Below the pieces are notes generated by a model. That model was not told the origin of the DNA. It made no database searches and worked only from the letters and a program-made list of their open reading frames with translations. Below are positions 12,401-21,400 of a DNA stretch of 64,000 nucleotides, one piece after another. The stretch covers positions 186,001-250,000 of the forward strand of contig JACATO010000609.1 in NCBI GenBank assembly GCA_018389105.1. Direction: 5' to 3'. Every line of letters begins with the position of its first letter. Position 1 is the first letter of the stretch. Source of the stretch: Nautilus pompilius (taxonomy: Eukaryota; Mollusca; Cephalopoda; Nautilida; Nautilidae). The position numbers and the translations under genes are program-made.

Positions 12401-15400
12401 TCAAATGGGGGGGGGTGCTGTGATGGTTAAACCAATTTTAATCCCTGAAATAATCAAGTAAAATTTTCTTATGGTAAGAAACTCAATTTTAAATGTTAAT
12501 TTTTAAAATTATTGTTACTGTATCACAAATCTTTCTGCATTGAAGAGCAGAAAACACATTATGGGTACACATTAAAAGCAAACAAATCAATCTCAAATTG
12601 GATCCTGTAAAATCCACCAAACATTTAGTAAAAATCAGTGTGTTTTTAACATTCTCAAAAGATTAGTTTCATGAAAGGATATCTTAATGTACTCAGGGTT
12701 TCATCAATGTGCCTGTTAGCAGGGCTGATTGTTGCAAGCATTGTGGTTTTAGAGTTTCCTCCCAAGCTCTCTTTAAGAAGCCTATAGGAAACAAAACAAA
12801 CTGTTAACATTTACTTTTAAAAATGATTGCAATTAACATTCAAATAAATGAGACACACATCACTATTTTCATAAAAATAATGGTAAACCTTAATAGGAAT
12901 AAAAAGATTCAAAATTTGCCATCCATAGCTGGCTTCTGCAAGCACCTGTTGCAATTCAATTATGCAAAAGTTTCCATTCACTGAGAAACTCTGTCAATGA
13001 TCTGTTTATTACTTGAACCTTAATTTTTAGACACAAGTTAACTCTGATCCAACTAATCAGATTAATAAATAACTCAAAATCTACTATAAAATTAATGCAT
13101 AAATTATCTAGTTTATTATAAAACAAGCATTTAACTCCTAAGCAATTACCAGGTAAGAACAGATTCTCTGTAAGGAACGAAGAGTTTCTTCTTTTTGCTG
13201 CTGGTTCCTGTAGATTGCTCTGATAAAAGAGAGATAACTTTTCCAAGAGTCATCAGGGATTTATTGATACTGATACCCTCCTAAAAATGAAAAACAAATA
13301 AATAAATAATGATTTGTACATTAAAATACTGTTTATTCACTGTCCAGTTACCTACACAGTAATTCATTTTATTAAAAATCTTGTCCAAAATACAGATGAG
13401 ACAGTGAAAATAAAATTCAATAAAATTGTATATCCTAAAACTTAATTATAACTGAAGGTACAGTTGATTATATGACCAACTTGATTTCATGACTTAGTTT
13501 TATTTCATAGAAAAATGGTGCTGAATTTGTCAGTGTGGATGATATATCATCAATATTTTCAAATTAGATATCTAGTTTTGTTGGTGGATTGCCATAGTTG
13601 CTGGACATGGAAAAGATAATTCTACACTGGTCTGCCATGAAGCTATCGTACAAGTGCCAACAAAACTAATCACTCAGTCACCATGCCATTTGTAGTTTTA
13701 TTTGACTATCTATACAGTCAACATCTAAATAAAATTTGTTGGGAATAGTTATACAAATAAAACTTAACAGCAGATTGATTAAAATAGAAAGGTAAATAGC
13801 CAGATTGTCTCATTTTCTCTATTTCTACATTTACAGGCCCAGAGGTTAGAACATCCAATATTCGAACATATAATGACAAATACTAAGCACAAATTCAACA
13901 ATTCTTCACTGACAAGCTAATAGCTTTTAGTAACATTAATAACACTTTTATGAATATTCACTTTCTCTGCACAAAACTCGAAAATGCAAACAAACTGGTA
14001 ACAAGTTTCTGCCACTCATTACTATTTTTATACATATCAATTTGTCATCATTATATAAAAAAATAATTAATGTTTTGACATTACTAATTGAAGAGTTAAT
14101 TTAGCAGAATTGGAAATACATGCAAATTCTTTTTTTGTCAATGTAATTAGCATAGAATTTTGTAAAAATGATATTTCAGATGTTTTTAAGCACTTCTGTA
14201 GTCATGAATTGAAATTTACTAAGATTTGTGTAAATTTTGAGTTACCTGTGGTATATAAATTCTTATTTTAAATAAATAATAAACACTAAGCATGCAGCAC
14301 ATTGTTATTTTGTACAAATCATCTACAGACATTATCTCACTATTCAACTTGCTTAAATGTAATATTTATAAAAGTTAAAATTTAGTTTTGTAGAGTAGAT
14401 TGGCATAGTTGCTGGTCACATGGAATAGATAATTTTACACTGGTCTGCCATGAAGCTATCGTACAAGTGCCAACGAGACTAATCACGGTCACCACGCTAT
14501 TTGTAGTCCTATTTGACTCTCTGCACAGTCGATGTCTAAACAACTTGTTGGGAATGGATCTTTAGCTTGAGAAACATTAATTCTTTTTTTTAGCATTTGA
14601 TTATTTGGTTCTACAATTTTCTTTCTGATAAATACTCTTAATTAAAACACTTCACCAGAAAATGCACACACTGCTAAAAGATAAATATTATCCATGTTAC
14701 GTCAGCTTACATTGCAGTCTCATTATGCCCATTACTTTTGATGATAAAGAGAAATAGAAAAAACAAATTCAGATTCTTTTTTTAAGGCATAGTAGCCCTT
14801 TTCATAAACCTTACTGGTCAGTTCACTTACACGTAATCGTTCACCAGTTGCTTGAGCTTTGCACTGCCTCTCACTGCCAGCCAGGTCAACCAAGTTTATT
14901 TTACTGGTTATCGAATGGTCATGCGGCTGACCATCAAAGATTTCAGTCTGAGAAGAGACAAAACACACACACAAAAAAATTTTCAGTACATAACTTGGGT
15001 TGTCCGCTTTACAGACTGTTACCCAACCAAAAGATCTACACAAGAATAGTGTTTCTTTTTGTTTTTTAACTGTTCAAATCACTAAAGGGAAAAAAACACT
15101 CATCAATATAAACCACCTCTCACTAATTTCAAACACCTCTATTCATATTTTTCTTGGTTCCAATAATGATAATAAAAAATGTAGTTTGTCATTTATTTTC
15201 CTTTACATTTATGTTTACCAAAGCTGACTTCCTTTTCTCACTAATTTATTTTTCTAATTCATTTCTTTGCTGAAAAGCAGAAAAAGAAAACTTTGTTAAT
15301 AAACCTTTTCTGTATATAAAAATTGCTGGGCGTATAAATAAACTGGCTTTTGCTTGCATCAAGATCAGTCTAATCAATCCACCTGTAAAGCTAACATAGC

Positions 15401-18400
15401 TCTCAGAACTTATCTTAGTTTCTGACCTTCCTAGAAATTGTTTTCAAAAGGATGCATTCATACAAGGCAAGTTTTAATGCAAAAAGAACAAAAAAGTCAC
15501 CTTTGTTTGTGTCAGGACCATACTAAAATTGGAATGTGACCGACTGCTTTTGTCATTCATGCCTGTTGAAGCTGTGGCCCTGTTTTTGTTACCTAGAACC
15601 AGCCATGCCTTAAACAAACAAAAGTTAATGTAACTTACCAATGTGCTACAAAGTAAAATATACTTATCTTAATTTTAAAAAAATTCCACAATAACAAATA
15701 GTAAACAATAAGATTTCCTGCAACCAGCTATAAAACTTTGAGAAACTCAAATACTGAATGTGAACAGTAATTTTAACAATTTCGTGTGAAAAGAAATAAC
15801 AATGCTGAAAATGGTAAACAACTTACTTGGATGTCTTCAAATGAATTGACAACATAACTAGACAATCCCTCAATATATGGACCCAGCACAGGATGCTCTC
15901 TTACTTTCAACTACAGATATTAAGAATAAATTTAAATAAATAAAAAAACAGACAAACAAGCATGTACAAATGGTGTTACTTATTTACTTGTCAACAATAC
16001 CCAATTTTTTTTTTAAAAATCTATTCCCCACACGCTGTAAGGAGATTTTACAGGGGAAAAAAAAAATTCAAATTTTAGAGTTTGTACTCAAAATTAATTG
16101 ATATTTTGAAGTACATTGAAAAATATTTAATGGACTGGGTTTCATTAAAGCTAGAGACAGTTTTTTTTGACAAAATAGTGTGTTTATTTCCCATTTGGTT
16201 ACAATAAATCATTATCCTTGCAAAATAAGTTAGTACAAGTGTTTACTTTGATTATTGAATGAGGGGATACCTGGTTTAATTTTGGTAGAAAATAAGAAGA
16301 ATTCAGACTTTATAATTTAGTTATCAACAAGTTTCTAACTTATTAATTTAAAACATATTGCAAGTAATTCTTACAATTGTTTTCTTTTGTAATGCCATTG
16401 CCATGATTTTACCTTGTTCATTAAGTCTCACCTGAAAATAATTTGCATCTTACCAGAAATGTTTTAAAGTAAACATACATTTATCTATTTATTCATTTTA
16501 GCATTGTTTTGTTCCAGAGGTGTTAAATATATTTTTGAAAGGCTTCTTGTCAAACTAAAACCTGCTGGTAGGAAAGTTAACAGAAGTTCTGAATAAAAAT
16601 GTAAAGGTTTAGCACAAAGGTCAAATTAATCCCATGTATTCACCAACAACAGACTATGCCAAACAACACAACCTCCCTCCATGAACCTTTCCTCATAGTA
16701 GAAGTCAACAGTCAAACTCTAGAATTCTCACTAAACGAGTCATTCAATCTTTTGGCCTCACTTGTAGTTTAAAGAAATATCTTGTTTTGTTTGTTAGATG
16801 GCAAATTTGTAATCTATAAGCAACAAACGGTTTCACAAACAAACCATATTTTTCCATTTTATAGGAACGTCAACAATAAGATGTAATTATATTAATAAAT
16901 AGTTTATCTCCTCTTGGCTGATTAAAATTTTTCCATAAGAATTAAATAAAAAGCATAAACTTCACAAAAGAGATACTTACAGGGCTTTTCTTGTCATTTT
17001 TAATCTTTGTTGATGCCAGGAGATCATGAATTTTCTCATTATAAATTTCAAAAAAGCTGATTTCAACATTAACTTTCACCTGACAGATTAAAAAAAAAAA
17101 AAATCATGGATATACTGATCTGATTGTTCAGAATTAATTTAATTCAAAAAATACAACAACAACAGACTAAAATATAAAATTCAGGAAAAAAAACAACTTA
17201 GATATTATGATTCACAAAGTAAAGTTGAAAAAATGCATTAACTACTTGCTTCAGAAAAAAGGCCTTTCAACTACATTTAAGACATAATGTTATACAGGAC
17301 TCAATACTAATTTAGAAAACTTTGCTGCACTTAAAAATATATATCTGAACAAAAATTATACAAATAACGTAATGATTAAACTCAATTTTTTTTTTAAAAA
17401 ATTAACAAAAACTAAATAATCACCAAATTCTGCAAGTAAAATGTTAAACTTAAAACTTACTAGTCTATTACAGGGACCCTTAACCTATAGCCAACAGGCT
17501 GGATCTGTCCCACTAAGAGAATTCATCTGGCCTGCCACACAAAAATAACTGGACACAGGAAATTACTGCACACCAATAATACCTAAGCAGCAAGAAGCAA
17601 TGCTCACATCAGAACTGGCAGCACTGGCTTGTCTGTCGAGTTGTAGATGCCATCACATTGGCTTCATAGCAGTTGTAAATTGACACTAAAATTCTACATT
17701 TACAAAAACAGGTAAGAAATATTTGATGATATATGAGAAGCATGCCTCTTATCAACAAAGTACTTGGTATAAGTTAGACCCTAACTCATGTCAACTTATT
17801 GATGACCCAGAGAGTAAAACTGACAAATTACTCAGCATATTTTCCCACTTTGAAGGTTCACAAAAATAAAGAATATACAAGGATCTTCGTTTTCGGTTTG
17901 GTTTTCACCTGAATTTTGTGTCACTCAAGTACAAAAAAAAGTTTATTTAAATTATGAAAATACACTACATTGCATCAGATGTGTGTTGTGCTAATAAAAC
18001 ATTAGTCTCAAAGGTGCCTGTTGGAGTAAGATAATATGGAAACAGATAAACACAATACACACATACATGTACAATAACGCACATTGTGTGTACACCACAT
18101 TTGTACATTATGTTCCATCATCCTACTCATGATGTGCACTTTTCATACTAGAAGTTGAGTTTTAAAGTAACAACTTGCCCTACTAAAATGGAGGAAATTT
18201 GTGCGTTTTATATTAGACATATTGTTTTTCTTAAACTCAGAGGTGGCATACAGTGTTTTAAAATTATTTTTTCTGATTTTACAACAAAATCACGAGATTT
18301 TTTTAATCAAAGTATTATTCCACTTTTTTTCTGTGCACCAAAACAAACCCCAATATTTACTCATTTTATCGCACCAATTTTCACCCATTTTTGTTGTTGT

Positions 18401-21400
18401 TATAATAAACACTGATAAATTTTGGGTAAAAAATAAAATAAAAATAAAAACCAAAAACAATCAGCCTTGGGAATGTAGCACTAGACATCACCATTGAAGA
18501 TTCCAGTGATCCCTCAGAACAACGATCAAGTGTACAAAAAGTTTCATAAGTTGATTACTGATGGTGTAAAGACATTTACAGATGGCGAGTTTGTTAACAA
18601 TTGTATGATGAAAGTAATTGAAGTAATGGGTGGTCACCTGTTTTCCCAGCTCAAGGAAAGAGCTATGACATTAGTGTTTCTCATTATCATTTGAGGAGAG
18701 CAATAAAAATTCAGATACAGCATAACTTTGTATTTTTGTTCAAAGAATTCATGGAATCTTTGAGGTTACTGAGAAGTTAGCTGTACTTCAGAGTATGAAA
18801 GAAGCAACCACTGGTAAAGATATTTTTCTCCATGTGAAATAGTAAATTTACTTCAAATGAGTCTTCCCAAACCATTTTAGAGTAGACACTGATAAGACCT
18901 GTCCTGTGTATCAGTTAGAATTAGCAGAATTGCAAGCAAATGATATCCATAAAAACATGTACAAAGCAGATGGCCTTTTCCACAAAGTACATATCCACAA
19001 TTTAAAGTTTGCTGTAGCCCTGATAACTATTTTGCTAGTACCTATGTTTGTGAACAGACTTTTTCAAAAATAGAGATCTTGAAATTTTGATTATGATCAT
19101 GACTAACAAATGCACATTTGCATCAAACACTAAAGATAGGTGTGTTGAATATGTGGCCCAATTTCTTGGTCAGCAGAAAACAAATGCAATGTTCTGACTA
19201 AAACTACATGGAACAGTACAAATCAAGTTTAAGGAGCTTTACATCTATGTATATCTATGTCAATTTAATTTTTTGCACTTGCAAATAACAACAATTTGTT
19301 TTCGAATGTTGATCATCACTTTCAGGTATATTTTTTTGTTTACAGTTTATCAATCAATATCAAAGTTTGAGCTCATAATCAACTTTGTTCACAATTCAAA
19401 AGGGATATCTAAATCTGGCCTAATACCAGAAAAAAGTTGGAGATCCCTGGTCTATTGAATATGAAAGGTTTAGTAGTACCAGCAATCTTGAGATAACCAT
19501 CCTTTGCCTTAGTGATACTTCAAATCTATTAGTATGAAACAAAAAAGTTTGCTTGTTTACCATATCATTCTTAGTGACTCTCTCTACTTCTTTAAATAGC
19601 TCTTCACTAAATCTTGGAATGATGCCCACATCAGACCCATGACCCATCATGCTGAAAAAAAAATCATGATCTGATAAGGAACTCGGCAAGATATCCAAAC
19701 AGATCTAGGTCCTTTCTGTAACTCTTTTTTTTTTTTTTTTGCTATTATAAAACTAAATCAAACTTACTAAGAGCAAAACAAAGTCCAGTTTCTAGTATAA
19801 AACAGACTACACATGAATACTTCTGTTGGCCTACAGCAGCAGTAATGCCAAGCTACTTTAAATTCAGTGGCCTCCCTAGTGCAATCAATTCTGAATTGCT
19901 ACTAAACTAAACCTTCATATTGGGGTCACTCTCCACAAACATACAGCAAATAAAAACACCAAAAAAAAAATAACAACAATTTGATGTACTTATAAAAAAG
20001 ACATAATCTGATTCTGTAAGCACTCGCCAAGTTTCTCAAGATTTTTCTGGAGAGGACCAAGATTTTTAAAAATAGAAAAGATTCAGCTCATTCTATAATT
20101 ATGACTTTCAAAAACACTCAAGGGTTTTCCTGGACAAGATGTGCCACTAACATTCAGTGGTCAGCTTATCCAGAAAGATTCTGCAAGGGATCACATTGCC
20201 AACTACAGTATCCGCGATAACTATGAAGCAATCTGAAAGTGATATCGTATTGTAAGCTAAGTTATCATGACCACTTGACTATACACACATCAAAGTTTAT
20301 TCTTTTGTTTAAACACAATATTTGCTAAAAATAAATCAGCAATAATTACACTAGACTCTATTGTTAAGGAGCATATCAGACCTGAGAGCTAAGCATAATT
20401 AAGTTTGCCAATTACTCGTCTTTTGTTGTTGTTGCAGTTATTCAAGGTTAGGTGTAGGCTTTTGTGTCCACACAACACAAGAAATTTTTAAAAATATAAA
20501 ACAACCCCACATACCTGTAACTTTTGCCACTGCCTGTTTGTCCATATGCAAACAAACACGCATTATAGCCTTTGAAAACCTTTACCAAGAGTGGCCAAGC
20601 CAGCTTTTCATAAACTTTCTCTTGGTCTGCAAAATTATCATGGTCATCATCAAACGACCAAAATGAAAAATCATAATTAAGTCATATTTGTTGCCCACTT
20701 CAGTAGTAACAGTAGTCTGGTTGTCTTCCATTGCAACTGCACATCTCAAATTTTCTTCTAATAATTCCCTAAAATATTAAAAATAAAATGAATGAATGAA
20801 TGTTGCTTTTAATATTGTACTTCATCAAATGTGAATATAAAATGGGATTCTGTAAAAATTATTCTATTACTTATTGTCATTATTTTTGCTCATACTATTA
20901 CGAAATTCCCTTGTGAAACTATGACAATATTTTCTTTACAAACTAAGAAAATTATCTCCCTTTCAGCTGGAAAAATACTATTAGAGCTCTGTTAAGAAAA
21001 AAATTTTTTAGAGTTATCAAACCTGGTTAACCAGAGTCCGTATCCACTAAGATTGTAAATTTTTCTGTTAAACATTTTTTGTTTTTTTTTAAAAGTAAAA
21101 ACAGAAAACACTAAATAGTATGAAAGTAGTCTCCTTCATAAATTTTATTCAGGCTTTGCTATGTATAAATGAATCACAACATTCTAAATAAAATCAAGCA
21201 TTCTTTATTAGCTGTTACTGTATTTTGAAATGAAGGAAACAATAAAAACATGATAATAATAGAGATTCTGATGTAATGTTTTAACCATAAGAGAGTTATT
21301 TCTACAAAAATTACAAGTTATATGTGTGTGTGTATATATATATATATAATGCATGTAAAAATGTATAATTGAATTTTAAGAAACATTCTATCACATTATC

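Noticed and set aside
12683-12695. Ordinary donor CTGA/GTACAT for KIF14 exon 9
   Set aside because: It would delete the conserved STLR residues and put exon 10 out of frame. The ATATCC site preserves both.
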